NCBI GenBank assembly: GCA_036562765.1
Contig: DATCJO010000200.1
Coordinates: 1 to 64,000 of the forward strand
DNA: 64,000 nucleotides
Source of the DNA: JAAYFT01 sp036562765
Lineage (GTDB): Bacteria; Bacillota; Clostridia; Tissierellales; Tissierellaceae
Reading direction: 5' to 3'
Part shown: positions 18,825-28,593 of the stretch, one piece after another
How positions within the stretch are numbered: the stretch's first letter is position 1
Layout of the letters: every line of letters begins with the position of its first letter
Notes under the pieces: model-generated
What the model was told of the DNA's origin: nothing
The model's input: the letters and a program-made list of their open reading frames with translations, nothing else
Database searches by the model: none
Program-made: the position numbers and the translations under genes

Positions 18825-18921
18825 TCTTTCTTGAAATATTATAATAAAGAATTAAATTTTTTGACTATTCATAATTATGATTGTTTTTGTCAAACCTTTG
18901 TCGATCACAAACCTTAGTTCT

Positions 18922-20784
18922 CTATTTTTTATGAAAATGACTGTATAATTCTTCTGCTACTTTTCTATTCATCCCATCAACTTCTGCTAGCTCTTCAATA
19001 GATGCCTCTTTAATCCTTTCAATACTTTGAAAATGTCTGAGCAATGCCTTCTTCCTTTTTTCTCCTATGCCTTTTATATCATCTAATTCAGATTTAAACA
19101 TTTCTTTGCTTCTTAATGACCTATGGTAGGAAATGGCAAAGCGGTGGGCCTCTTCTTGAACTTTGTAAATTAGCTTAAATCCTAGTGAGTCTTCATCTAA
19201 AGTAATTTCTTCATTATTATAAATTATCCCCCGAGTTTTATGAAACTCGTCTTTTACAAGGCCACAAACTGGTATGTCTAACCCAAGGCTCCTTAATACC
19301 CTCAATGCAACATTTACTTGCCCTTTCCCTCCATCAATCATGATTAAATCTGGAAATAATGAAAACCCTTTAGATTCAATGTTATTCTCCTTTATCATTT
19401 CCCTTTCTTCCAGTCCTCTTGTAAACCTTCTAGTAAGGACTTCTTCAAGGCTACCATAATCATCTGGAGTAGCCTTTGTCTTTATCCTAAATCTCCTGTA
19501 ATCTGATTTTTTTGGCTCTCCTTTTTCAAAAACAACCATAGAACCAACTGGCTCTACTCCCATTATGTTAGATATATCGTAGGCTTCAATTCGATTTAAA
19601 TCCCCTTCTAGCCCCAATGCTTCCTTTATTTCATCTAAAGCTTTTTGATTCTCCCTTGCCTTCTTTATAAACCTGTCTCCATGTTTATCTAGCATATCCA
19701 AGGCGTTTTTTCTTACCATTTCTACTAATTCATATTTTTCACCTTTTTTCGGAACAGTAATTATTACCTTGTTTCCTCTCTTTTCACTTAACCATTTAGA
19801 CAAAACTTCCATATCTTCAATTTCTTCTTCTAGTATGATTTCTTTTGGAATATATGCAGAGCCTATATAAAACTGCTTTATAAATGAAGAAAGGATTTCA
19901 CTTCTTTCATCATTGTAATTATCCTGAAGTATGAAGTGTTCCCTTCCAAGAATCTTACCATCTCGTATGAAGAATACTTGAATACATACATCTTCAATTC
20001 CTTTTGCCATGGCAATTACATCTTGGTCTATGTGATTTGTAGTTGATACAATCTTCTGCCTTTCTAAAAGAAGATTTAACGAATTTATCTGGTCCCTATA
20101 TTTTGCTGCAGATTCAAAGTCAAGCCTCATTGAAGCTTCTTTCATCTTTTCTTCCATAATCTCAATAAGCTTATCTTCTTTACCACTTAGAAAAAGTAAA
20201 ATCTCATCAATCATCTTTAAATATTCCTTTTCATCTACATTTCCTTGACAAGGACCAAGGCACCTTCCAATATAATAATTTAAACATGGCCTTGTTTTGC
20301 CAATGTCTTTTTCCAAATTCAAATTGCATGTTCTAATGGGATAAAGATTTCTTATGATTTCCAGTGCATCATTGACTGCTGTGGCACTTGGATAAGGTCC
20401 AAAATATTTTGCCCCATCCCTTTTTACTTCCCTAACTTTAATTACTCTCGGATATTTTTCATTAACTGTTACCTTTATATAAGGATATTGCTTGTCATCT
20501 CTCAACAAAATATTATATTTTGGTTTATGTTTTTTTATAAGATTAGCTTCTAATATTAAAGCTTCTACTTCATTGTCAACTATTATATATTCAAATTCAG
20601 CGATATTTTTCACCATGGCTTGGACTTTAGGCGGATTATTTCTACTTGATTGGAAATATTGCCTTACTCTTTTTTTCAAGGATACTGCCTTTCCTACATA
20701 GATTATTTCGCCATTTTTGTCTTTCATCAAATATACTCCAGGTTTATCAGGAAGTTTGCTTAATTCTTCTTCTATATTAAACAT
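18922..20784 (-). CDS. uvrC: Excinuclease ABC subunit C
   Basis: Nucleotide-excision repair endonuclease that incises on both sides of UvrAB-marked lesions, 620 aa, standard length. The GIY-YIG nuclease domain starts LPDKPGVYLMKDKNGEIIYVGKA (12-34). A UvrB-interacting UVR segment lies around 200-235 (MRLDFESAAKYRDQI). The RNase H-like second nuclease domain includes AYDISNIMGVEPVGSMVVFE and DLIMIDGGKGQVN, and the C-terminus is a helix-hairpin-helix pair (DIKGIGEKRKKALL). It stands between fprA-like and nifJ genes with no operon partner apparent and no clear terminator. Confidence 0.97.
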   Translation of the reverse strand: MFNIEEELSKLPDKPGVYLMKDKNGEIIYVGKAVSLKKRVRQYFQSSRNNPPKVQAMVKNIAEFEYIIVDNEVEALILEANLIKKHKPKYNILLRDDKQYPYIKVTVNEKYPRVIKVREVKRDGAKYFGPYPSATAVNDALEIIRNLYPIRTCNLNLEKDIGKTRPCLNYYIGRCLGPCQGNVDEKEYLKMIDEILLFLSGKEDKLIEIMEEKMKEASMRLDFESAAKYRDQINSLNLLLERQKIVSTTNHIDQDVIAMAKGIEDVCIQVFFIRDGKILGREHFILQDNYNDERSEILSSFIKQFYIGSAYIPKEIILEEEIEDMEVLSKWLSEKRGNKVIITVPKKGEKYELVEMVRKNALDMLDKHGDRFIKKARENQKALDEIKEALGLEGDLNRIEAYDISNIMGVEPVGSMVVFEKGEPKKSDYRRFRIKTKATPDDYGSLEEVLTRRFTRGLEEREMIKENNIESKGFSLFPDLIMIDGGKGQVNVALRVLRSLGLDIPVCGLVKDEFHKTRGIIYNNEEITLDEDSLGFKLIYKVQEEAHRFAISYHRSLRSKEMFKSELDDIKGIGEKRKKALLRHFQSIERIKEASIEELAEVDGMNRKVAEELYSHFHKK

Positions 20785-20845
20785 TACATCACCCTTAGCA
20801 TTGAATTTTCCTTTTATTATTATAACAAAATAAAGTTAATATAAA

Positions 20846-20873
20846 AAACGATATCAGTTTAACTGATACCGTT
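20846..20873 (-). terminator. Terminator of the flavodiiron gene
   Basis: Hairpin with arms ACGGTATCAGTT/AACTGATATCGT and a U-rich tail on the minus strand. It directly abuts the stop codon. Confidence 0.85.
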
Positions 20874-22103
20874 TTATCCTTTCTTAACTGCTTCCCTTAC
20901 AATTTTAACAAGCTCTTTTACTCTCTCTTCAATTAGCTTAAGGTCTTTTTCCCTTGGAGCTCCTTTAAATTCTACTGATTCAAGAAATTCCCAGTTCATA
21001 GAATATCTGTTTATAATATCCATCATCTCTTTTTCAGCGCCACCACTCCATCCATAAGAGCCAAACCTAAAGGCTTTTCTGTTTAATACCTTTTTCTTAC
21101 CTAATTCTGCTAGAGTTGCAGCCATAGGTGGGAACATCTTATATTCATAGGTTGGCATTCCTAATATTATACCAGTTGAAGTCCAAGCGGAAGCTAAAAC
21201 TGTTCCCCATGAATCTTCAGGAACCCTGTGAACATGATACTTTATTTTTTCATTTTCAAGTACATCTATCACATGTTTTACAGCCTTTTCAGTCATGCCA
21301 TACATTGAACCCCAGATTACAGTAATCTCTTCATTGGCAGGACCTTTTTGGAAACTAGCAAATTTTTCATATTCTTCTATAATCTTGGTTGGATTATTTC
21401 TCCATATAATACCATGGCCTGGGGCTAGTATCTTTATTGGCAATGTCTTGCACTTTATGATAGCATTCTTAACTGCTGGAGAATAAGCTGCAACAATGTT
21501 TGAATAATACCTTACTGTTTCTTTTTCAAAATATTCTATTTCTTCAGGTGTTAACAAATCATCAAAATGATTGCCTTTAATCATTCCAAAGGAACCAAAA
21601 GCATCACAGCTGAATAAAGTTCCAGTCAAGGTGTCAAATGTTACCATAGTTTCAGGCCAATGTACATTTGGAATTTCAATAAACTTCAATACATGACCCT
21701 TTCCTAAATCTAATGTATCGTTGTCCTTTACTACAATTATTTCTTCACTGCGATCAAAGAATGCTTTGACTAAATCCACTGCTTTTTTTGTACAAACTAT
21801 TTTGAAATCATTATTAACCTTCTTGAAATCTTCTATCCAACCAGAATGGTCTGGTTCCATGTGATTAATTATTATATATTGAATAGATTTTGGATCTATT
21901 TCTAACTCATCGAGGAGTTTAAATAAAGTCTCTGGTACTCCAGTCCAACCGCAAACTCCATCTACCAATGCAGTTTTTTCACCTTTAATAATATATGAAT
22001 TTAATGCGACTCCATTTGGCATTTCCCAGAATCCTTCAAATAACATATCATCAACATTTACAGATAGCAAATATATATCATCAGTAACCTTTATTGGCTT
22101 CAT
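20874..22103 (-). CDS. Flavodiiron protein (FprA-type A flavoprotein)
   Basis: Cytosolic oxygen or NO reductase that protects anaerobes, 409 aa, the two-domain class A form. The N-terminal metallo-beta-lactamase-like domain shows the diiron ligands in INHMEPDHSGW (about 80-90), a His in NVHWPETM, an Asp in FSCDAFGSFG and a His in APGHGIIW. The C-terminal flavodoxin domain starts near 255 with VIWGSMYGMTEK, the FMN phosphate loop. No rubredoxin domain is fused, so the electron donor is a separate rubredoxin or flavoprotein. AGGAGGGTGAAAC precedes the ATG. It is monocistronic. Confidence 0.95.
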   Translation of the reverse strand: MKPIKVTDDIYLLSVNVDDMLFEGFWEMPNGVALNSYIIKGEKTALVDGVCGWTGVPETLFKLLDELEIDPKSIQYIIINHMEPDHSGWIEDFKKVNNDFKIVCTKKAVDLVKAFFDRSEEIIVVKDNDTLDLGKGHVLKFIEIPNVHWPETMVTFDTLTGTLFSCDAFGSFGMIKGNHFDDLLTPEEIEYFEKETVRYYSNIVAAYSPAVKNAIIKCKTLPIKILAPGHGIIWRNNPTKIIEEYEKFASFQKGPANEEITVIWGSMYGMTEKAVKHVIDVLENEKIKYHVHRVPEDSWGTVLASAWTSTGIILGMPTYEYKMFPPMAATLAELGKKKVLNRKAFRFGSYGWSGGAEKEMMDIINRYSMNWEFLESVEFKGAPREKDLKLIEERVKELVKIVREAVKKG

Positions 22104-22193
22104 GTTTCACCCTCCTCCTAAAATCTCATCAATATATTAAGTACCCCCAAATAGTCATATTAATCTATATATTAACAAAAGTTATGTTTTATA

Positions 22194-22225
22194 AACGCTG
22201 CTAACATAAGCATGCTAGCAGCGTT
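22194..22225 (-). terminator. Hairpin after the M24 peptidase gene
   Basis: Ten-base perfect arms (AACGCTGCTA/TAGCAGCGTT) with a 12-nt loop just after the stop. The T tract is weak, so termination efficiency is uncertain. Confidence 0.6.
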
Positions 22226-22228
22226 ATC

Positions 22229-24007
22229 CTATATTTCCCTAGTTTTCTCTTTTAGCCAAGCTCTTTCCTCATCATTTAAATATGGAGACAACTTTTCATA
22301 TACATCTTTATGATAGTTATTTAACCATTCTTTTTCTTTTTCTGTTAACAATGTAACATCTATACAATTTAAATCTATTGGTACAAAGGATAACATTTCA
22401 AATTTCATAAATTGGCCAGAATCAGTCTTTATATCTTCATCTACTACTACAATGTTTTCTATTCTTATACCATGTTTCCCTTCCTTATATACTCCTGGTT
22501 CAATACTTACTACCATTCCCTTTTCAAGTACTACTGAATTTGGTATAGTAGAAATTCTGTGTGGCCCTTCATGAACATTTAATAAGTATCCTACTCCATG
22601 GCCTGTGCCATGTTTGTAGTCAATACCCTCCTGCCATAGTGGGTACCTTGCCAAAGCATCAATATTGCTGCCTGTTGAACCATAAGGGAATCTTGCACTG
22701 GCTAAATTTATGTGTCCTTTTAATGTTAAAGTAAAATCCCGTTTTTGTTCTTCTGTAACAGGACCAACTGCCACTGTTCTAGTAATATCAGTTGTGCCTT
22801 CAAAGTATTGTCCACCTGAATCTACTAGATATAACCCTTCTGGCTTGATTACAGCATTTGAATCTTCACTAGCTGAATAGTGAGCCATGGCAGCATTAGC
22901 CATATAAGCTGAAATAGTACCAAAACTTGGTTCAATAAAACCTTCTTGTTCTTTTCTAAATTCCAATAGCTTTTCTTCAGCAGATATTTCAGTGATTTCA
23001 ATCTTATCTACATTCTTGTCTAACCAATGGAAGAACTTAACTAAAGCCACACCATCTTTAATATAAGCTTTCTTTTGATTTTCTATTTCTGTTGGATTTT
23101 TTATACCTTTTAATATTGTAGTTACATTAGTTTTATCGATTATCTTACATTCTTTAGGTATAGATTTATAAACCCAGCGGTTTATCCTTTCCTTTTCTAG
23201 CAATACTTTAGAATTTTTATTAATTGATTTTAGAAAATCTATAATATCTTCATACCCTCTTATTTCTACGCCATTATCCTTTAAAAATTCTTCAACTTCT
23301 CCTGTAACCTTATCCCTATCTATAAAAAGATATGCTTTATCCTTTGATACCACAGCATAGGATATAACAACAGGATTATATTCAACATCTCCACCTCTTA
23401 TGTTATAAAGCCATGCAATATCATCTAAACTGCCCAAAACAAAATAATCAGCATTTTCTTTTTCCATCTCTTTTCTTACTTCATCTATCTTTTCCTCAAC
23501 ACTTTTACCAGCATACTTTATATCAAGAACAAAAGCTTTTTCCTTTGGAATAGAAGGCCTATCTTTCCATAACTCTCCTACTAAATCATATTCATCTATA
23601 AATTTAATGTTACGTTCAGAAAATTCATTTTCTAGTTTTTCAACTTGTGATTGTGAGAATACCCTGCCATCAAATCCAATGGTATCTCCTTCTTTTAGGT
23701 TTTCCTTTAGCCATTCTGTATATGAAGGAAATCCTGGTATTCCAATTTTAAACAATTTATATTCTGACCCGTGAAGTTCCTTTTCCGCTTGAATGAAATA
23801 CCTGCCATCTGTCCAGAGAATTGCCTCATCCTGTGTAATTACAACTGTGCCTGCAGAACCAGTAAAACCTGAAATCCAAACCCTTGTTTTATAGTGGTCT
23901 GCTACATATTCAGATTGATGAGGATCTGATGTAACTACTATGTAAGCAGTTATTCCTCTTTTTTGCATTAATCTTCTTAAATTCTTTACCCTTTCATTAA
24001 CTGTCAT
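22229..24007 (-). CDS. M24B aminopeptidase P family (Xaa-Pro aminopeptidase)
   Basis: Removes N-terminal residues preceding proline, releasing amino acids for fermentation. At 592 aa it is the long three-domain form: two creatinase-like N-terminal domains (about 5-130 and 150-300) followed by the pita-bread catalytic domain. Metal ligands fit LVDSGGQYFEGTTDITRT, HGTGHGVGYLLNVHEGP, SIEPGVYKEGKHGIRIEN. No signal peptide is present, so it is cytosolic. AGGGGGG precedes the ATG. It is probably monocistronic, bounded by hairpins on both sides. Confidence 0.94.
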   Translation of the reverse strand: MTVNERVKNLRRLMQKRGITAYIVVTSDPHQSEYVADHYKTRVWISGFTGSAGTVVITQDEAILWTDGRYFIQAEKELHGSEYKLFKIGIPGFPSYTEWLKENLKEGDTIGFDGRVFSQSQVEKLENEFSERNIKFIDEYDLVGELWKDRPSIPKEKAFVLDIKYAGKSVEEKIDEVRKEMEKENADYFVLGSLDDIAWLYNIRGGDVEYNPVVISYAVVSKDKAYLFIDRDKVTGEVEEFLKDNGVEIRGYEDIIDFLKSINKNSKVLLEKERINRWVYKSIPKECKIIDKTNVTTILKGIKNPTEIENQKKAYIKDGVALVKFFHWLDKNVDKIEITEISAEEKLLEFRKEQEGFIEPSFGTISAYMANAAMAHYSASEDSNAVIKPEGLYLVDSGGQYFEGTTDITRTVAVGPVTEEQKRDFTLTLKGHINLASARFPYGSTGSNIDALARYPLWQEGIDYKHGTGHGVGYLLNVHEGPHRISTIPNSVVLEKGMVVSIEPGVYKEGKHGIRIENIVVVDEDIKTDSGQFMKFEMLSFVPIDLNCIDVTLLTEKEKEWLNNYHKDVYEKLSPYLNDEERAWLKEKTREI

Positions 24008-24415
24008 ATAAACCCCCCTATACTTTTCAATTAAATTAAAAAGATGCTGCTTAAATTCCTAGGATTTCAACAATTAGTTTACAAAAAACAGATTCATTTC
24101 CCTTTGCTTTTCATTTTATCATAAATTCCAAACATTGGCATACATTTTATCTATTAACTAACAAACTCTATACTTTACATATTTAATTCAATCTTTTCCC
24201 CTCTTTCATTAGATATGTATTAAATATTAAAAATAAGTAAAAAAGAGTAAAAATATGAATTTTGTTAAAAAAGTATTAATTACACATTATACTACAACTC
24301 CACACGCTTTGTATATATAACACTTGATTTAAATTTGAAAATTGAGATGAAAAGTTGAATACTATGTAAAGTCTTTTTTATGCAAAAAGAAAAGGCAAGC
24401 AATCTTGCCTTTTCC
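24008..24415. other. Intergenic region between ppsA and the M24 gene
   Basis: About 400 bp, very AT-rich. It holds the ppsA terminator (24391-24413) and presumably the M24 promoter. No gene, RNA or riboswitch is recognised. Confidence 0.5.
24391..24413 (-). terminator. Terminator of ppsA
   Basis: Arms AAAGGCAAG/CTTGCCTTT followed by a T-rich tail on the minus strand, 3 bp after the stop codon. Confidence 0.85.
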
Positions 24416-26770
24416 CTAAATATTTCTTAGCTTTCTTAAGATAATCTTTTGTTCTACAGAAGCCACTAGCCTTCTTGTATATACAACTGTATCTGGGTTA
24501 ACGCTTATACTGTCTATTCCTTCTTCTACAAGGAACTCTGCAAATTCAGGATATTGTGATGGCCCTTGTCCACAGATAGATATAGTCTTCCCATATTTGT
24601 GGGCTGCTTTAATTAGTATTGATATGGCCCTTTTTACTGCTTCATTTCTTTCATCAAAATATCCCATATTATTCAATATTCCTGAGTCTCTATCTGCACC
24701 CATGATAAGTTGTGTTAAATCGTTACTTCCTATACTGAATCCGTCAACCATTTGTGCAAATTCTTCAGCTTCGAATACTACTGAAGGAACTTCTGCCATT
24801 ATCCATATTTTAAAGTTCTTGCCTTGAACCAATCCTTCTTCTGCCATTATTTCTTTTACTTTCTTTAATTCCCATGTAGTCCTTACAAATGGTAGCATTG
24901 CATATACATTATTTAATCCAAATTCTTCCCTTACCTTCCTTAAGGCTCTACATTCTAGCCTAAAGCCTTCTTCATATTCAGGTGAAATATACCTAGAAAC
25001 TCCTCTCCAACCAATCATTGGGTTAGATTCTATAGGTTCAACTTCATCTCCGCCTTTAAGTCCTCTAAATTCATTGGTTCTAAAATCAGAAAGCCTTACA
25101 ACCACTGGCCTTGGATAGATTTCCCCTGCAACCATTTGTATACCTTCTGCCATTTTATCTATCAAAAGCTGACCTTGACCTGTCTTTACTAAGTACATTG
25201 GGTGAGCTCCTACCATATTAGTAAATATGAATTCAGTTCTCATAAGTCCAATTCCATCAAAAGGAAGGTTCTTATATTTCCCAATCATAGAAGGTTCTCC
25301 AAGGTTCATATATATTTTAGTTGCAGTAATTGGAGCCAATTGTTGTAGTATTTCTTCGCTAAAACCTACTGAAGGTTTTTCTTCTTTCTTTTCTTCATCC
25401 ATTACATAGCCTTCATATACTACTCCTCGAATTGCATCTACTGTTATTTCCATACCTTCAGTTAATACTTTGCTTCCATCCTTGGTTCCTACAATACATG
25501 GTATACCTAGTTCCCTAGAAACAATGGCTGCATGACAAGTCCTTCCGCCATCATCGGTAACTACTGCTGCAGCCTTTCTCATGGCTGGCACCATATCAGG
25601 ATTTGTCATTACTGTTACAAGAATATCTCCTTCTTCAACCCTGTCTATTTCAGATATATCCTTAATATTCTTAACCTTTCCCTTTCCAATTCCAGGAGAT
25701 GCGGGAAGTCCTCTAACTAATACTTTCAATTCCTTATTTTCCTTATTTTCCTTAACTTCATTCATCTTTACATCACCCTTTAATGTAGTAATTGGCCTTG
25801 ATTGTAAAATATACAGCTTCTTAGTGTCTTTATCAAATCCCCATTCAATGTCCTGATGCTTCCCATAGAGTTTTTCTATCTTCAACCCATAGTCAACCAA
25901 TGTCATTATCTCTTCATCCGACAAACACTGAGCATTTACATATCTTTCACCTAAATAATCAGCCACTTTGACTTCTTCAGTACCTAATCCATCTTCTTTC
26001 TTAATAATCATGATGTTCTTTTCTGAAATATGCTTTTCTATTATCTCTTTTGATTTTTTGTTTATTATATATTCATCTGGAGTGACTGCACCGGATACTA
26101 CTGCTTCTCCTAAACCCCAGCTTGCATTTATCATCATCTCATCAGTGTTATTATTTATAGGGTTGGCTGTAAACATAACCCCAGATTTTTCGCTGTTCAC
26201 CATCTTTTGAACTACAACTGACAAAGATACTTGAGAATGGTCAAAATTTTGTTTTTCCCTATAATAAATTGCCCTTGCTGTCCAAAGGGATGCCCAGCAT
26301 CTTCTTACATATTTAAGCAGTTCTTCTTCGCCACTTATATGCAAGTAAGTATCTTGTTGTCCAGCAAAGGAAGCTTCTGGCAAATCTTCAGCTGTTGCAG
26401 AACTTCTTACAGCTACTTGTGGATTATCAATCCCAATTTTATTGCTTAAATCCCTGTATGCCCCAACAATTTCATCTCTTAAATCCTTGGGAATATCTGC
26501 TCCATTTATTCTTTCCTGAATTGTTTTGCTAATCTTTTGCAACATGTTGGAATCTTCTTCATTAAGCCCTCTAAGTAATAGCTTTATTACTTCATCTAAT
26601 TCTGAATAATAAATAAAATAATTATATGCTTCCGCTGTTACACAAAATCCTGGTGGTACATCTAATCCTTTTTGAGTGAGTTCTCCTAAATTAGCCCCTT
26701 TTCCTCCTACAACTGGAATATCATTTTTATCTATTTCATTAAACCATCTAATATACTTATATCCAGACAT
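24416..26770 (-). CDS. ppsA: Phosphoenolpyruvate synthase
   Basis: Makes PEP, AMP and phosphate from pyruvate and ATP for gluconeogenesis. It is 784 aa. The N-terminal ATP-grasp domain includes VGGKGANLGEL (22-33) and RSSATAEDLPEASFAGQQDT. The central swivelling domain carries the phosphorylated His in DDGGRTCHAAIVSRELG. The C-terminal PEP/pyruvate TIM barrel ends with the catalytic Cys in ISICGQGPSQYPEFAE. The ATG at 26770 lies 8 nt after AGGAGG; the ATG at 26776 is only 2 nt away from it. It is monocistronic with its own promoter and terminator. It opposes Pyk and shares pyruvate with NifJ. Confidence 0.97.
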   Translation of the reverse strand: MSGYKYIRWFNEIDKNDIPVVGGKGANLGELTQKGLDVPPGFCVTAEAYNYFIYYSELDEVIKLLLRGLNEEDSNMLQKISKTIQERINGADIPKDLRDEIVGAYRDLSNKIGIDNPQVAVRSSATAEDLPEASFAGQQDTYLHISGEEELLKYVRRCWASLWTARAIYYREKQNFDHSQVSLSVVVQKMVNSEKSGVMFTANPINNNTDEMMINASWGLGEAVVSGAVTPDEYIINKKSKEIIEKHISEKNIMIIKKEDGLGTEEVKVADYLGERYVNAQCLSDEEIMTLVDYGLKIEKLYGKHQDIEWGFDKDTKKLYILQSRPITTLKGDVKMNEVKENKENKELKVLVRGLPASPGIGKGKVKNIKDISEIDRVEEGDILVTVMTNPDMVPAMRKAAAVVTDDGGRTCHAAIVSRELGIPCIVGTKDGSKVLTEGMEITVDAIRGVVYEGYVMDEEKKEEKPSVGFSEEILQQLAPITATKIYMNLGEPSMIGKYKNLPFDGIGLMRTEFIFTNMVGAHPMYLVKTGQGQLLIDKMAEGIQMVAGEIYPRPVVVRLSDFRTNEFRGLKGGDEVEPIESNPMIGWRGVSRYISPEYEEGFRLECRALRKVREEFGLNNVYAMLPFVRTTWELKKVKEIMAEEGLVQGKNFKIWIMAEVPSVVFEAEEFAQMVDGFSIGSNDLTQLIMGADRDSGILNNMGYFDERNEAVKRAISILIKAAHKYGKTISICGQGPSQYPEFAEFLVEEGIDSISVNPDTVVYTRRLVASVEQKIILRKLRNI

Positions 26771-26804
26771 TAGCATAACCTCCTATGTGTTTTTCATATT
26801 ATAT

Positions 26805-26813
26805 ATTATATCA
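26805..26813 (-). promoter_or_regulatory. Extended -10 promoter of ppsA
   Basis: TGATATAAT on the minus strand is an extended -10 element about 35 bp before the start. The -35 region (ATAGCA/TAGCAC) is weak. Confidence 0.5.
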
Positions 26814-26904
26814 CATTGTTTTAAATGTGCTATACTATTTATTATTTTTTTATTAAATATTCGTAATATTTCCTTTGGCAAAGAATATTTTTTCCCAAAA
26901 AAAG

Positions 26905-26934
26905 AAAAAAATCCCGTTTTTTACGGGATTTTTT
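26905..26934 (-). terminator. Terminator after the 67-aa hydrophobic protein
   Basis: Arms AAAAAATCCCGT/ACGGGATTTTTT followed by a T7 tract on the minus strand. It closes the tldD-pmbA-67-aa unit. Confidence 0.92.
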
Positions 26935-26958
26935 CTAAAACTGTTTTTTTAGGTATAT

Positions 26959-27162
26959 TTAGAAATAAAATCCTTCGCCAGTAAATAGTATAACTAACAA
27001 CAAGAAGAAGAATAACAATGAATCATCTGATCTTTCATTAAACCAGTGTGAATTTTCAAATAATATTACTAACAATAGGAAGAAGAATAGTAAGGATTCA
27101 TCGTTAGCAAGATTTCCGAATAAACCTCTGCGTTCTCTGCTTACATTTAATTCTTCAGCCAT
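26959..27162 (-). CDS. Small hydrophobic protein with two near-identical repeats
   Basis: A 67-aa protein not recognised as a named family. A charged N-terminus (MAEELNVSRERRGLFGNLAN) is followed by two copies of a 15-residue block of the form D(E/D)SLLFFFLLLVILF, separated by a polar linker (ENSHWFNERSD), and a short GEGFYF tail. Each block could form a membrane helix, which would give a hairpin-like membrane protein. The copies also match at the DNA level. There is a Shine-Dalgarno (GGGGG-type) before the ATG. It lies downstream of pmbA and upstream of a strong terminator. A related 50-aa protein lies on the other side of tldD. The function is unknown; membrane, spore-coat or peptide-precursor roles are all open. 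Confidence 0.75.
   Translation of the reverse strand: MAEELNVSRERRGLFGNLANDESLLFFFLLLVILFENSHWFNERSDDSLLFFFLLLVILFTGEGFYF
26983..27102 (-). repeat. Tandem 45-bp coding repeat in the 67-aa gene
   Basis: Two 45-bp copies, at 27058-27102 and 26983-27027, differ at several mostly synonymous positions, which implies an old duplication under protein-level selection. Confidence 0.8.
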
Positions 27163-27243
27163 TTAACTAACCCCCTTATATTTTTTCCTCACTGTATATT
27201 ATGAGGAAATCCTATAAGAGGTTACTGTTTTTCTAAAATATAT

Positions 27244-28593
27244 TTATTCTCCAGATACAGATAATTTTTTGACTTTTATTGATGGAGAACCTATATAGCC
27301 AAATGATGACATATTGAATCTTAAGTCATTACCTATTGCTTCAATGTCCATTAATGTTTCAAAGAAATTGCCAGCAATGGTTATTTGATTTACTGGTCTC
27401 TTTATTTTACCGTTTTCTATTTCATAACCATAGGCAGATAAAGAATAATCTCCTGATACTTGATTTAGTCCAGAATGTAGCCCTGCTACATTTATTATAT
27501 AAATGCCCTTATCAATACTTGAAATTAGATCTTCTAATGTTTTGTCCCCTTTTTCAATATAAACATTTGTAGGAGCAACAGTAACTGAAGACTTATACGA
27601 ACTTCTATAACCATTTCCTGTTGATTCAACTCCATCCTTTATAGCAGTTTTTAAGTTATATAGATAAGTTTTTAATTCGCCTTTATCTATTATCTTTTTG
27701 AAGATAGTCTTGTGTCCTTCATCATCAAAGGACCTTGAGTTGAAACCATCTTCCATAAATGGGTCTTCAACGAGAGTAAATAAATCGCTAGCCACTACAC
27801 TGCCAATTTTATCCTTAAGTAGGGATAACCCTTTTTGAACTTGGTCTGCATCAAATATACTGCCAAAAGCAGATAAAATATCAGCAAAAACTAAGTTCTT
27901 GAATATAATTGGGTAACTGCCACTTTTTACTGGAGTAGCCCCTAACATCGAAATAGCTTCATCCACAGCTTCTTTTGCCATTTCCTTATAATCTACTTCA
28001 TTAAAATCATTAAAAATCCTAATGCTCATGCCAGTCTTATTATCTTCTCCATCTTTTGCAATAACAGAAATATATATGGCAGCACCTGAAATTTTATCAG
28101 ATAAATCAATTCCCTTAGTATTCATAATATATCTTTCAGTATGAAATTCTTCATAACCACAATATTGTACAGCGAATATTCTTTTATCTAATGCTAAAGC
28201 CTCTCTTTCCAAATTTAAAAGGAATTCAATTTTCTTTTCTGCTGGTACGCTGGAAAGATTCCCTTCTCTTCTTTTTATTTCCTTATATTCATCTGAACCT
28301 TCAAATATTATTTCTTCATCTGGGGAATCAATATATTTGCTGTTTTCATAAGCATCATTTATCAACATATCTATAGAGCTTTCATCAAGCTTTTCTGTAT
28401 AGGAATATCCCATTTTCCCATTAGAAATTCCTCTTAAAGAAAGGCCACCTGATTCAGAAATACTGTATTTGTTAACTTCTCCATTGAAAACGTTAATTTC
28501 AACTTGCTTATTGTTTTGAATGTAGACTTCTAGGTCTTCAAACTTTTCTTTTCCCCTAGAGAGTATTTCTTGGGTCAAATTCCTGTAATCCAT
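27244..28593 (-). CDS. pmbA: TldE/PmbA family metalloprotease subunit
   Basis: Inactive-partner subunit (TldE/PmbA) of the TldD-TldE heterodimeric protease, 449 aa. It has the family's N-terminal fold and a C-terminal beta domain with STGNGYRSSYKSSV, GLHSGLNQVSGDYSLSAYGYEIENG (partly quoted here) and GSPSIKVKKLSVSGE. The HExxxH zinc motif of TldD is absent, as expected. The ATG overlaps the tldD stop (TAATG), so the subunits are translated together. In E. coli the complex matures microcin B17 and degrades CcdA. The substrate here is unknown; the flanking small hydrophobic proteins are candidates by position only. Confidence 0.93.
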   Translation of the reverse strand: MDYRNLTQEILSRGKEKFEDLEVYIQNNKQVEINVFNGEVNKYSISESGGLSLRGISNGKMGYSYTEKLDESSIDMLINDAYENSKYIDSPDEEIIFEGSDEYKEIKRREGNLSSVPAEKKIEFLLNLEREALALDKRIFAVQYCGYEEFHTERYIMNTKGIDLSDKISGAAIYISVIAKDGEDNKTGMSIRIFNDFNEVDYKEMAKEAVDEAISMLGATPVKSGSYPIIFKNLVFADILSAFGSIFDADQVQKGLSLLKDKIGSVVASDLFTLVEDPFMEDGFNSRSFDDEGHKTIFKKIIDKGELKTYLYNLKTAIKDGVESTGNGYRSSYKSSVTVAPTNVYIEKGDKTLEDLISSIDKGIYIINVAGLHSGLNQVSGDYSLSAYGYEIENGKIKRPVNQITIAGNFFETLMDIEAIGNDLRFNMSSFGYIGSPSIKVKKLSVSGE

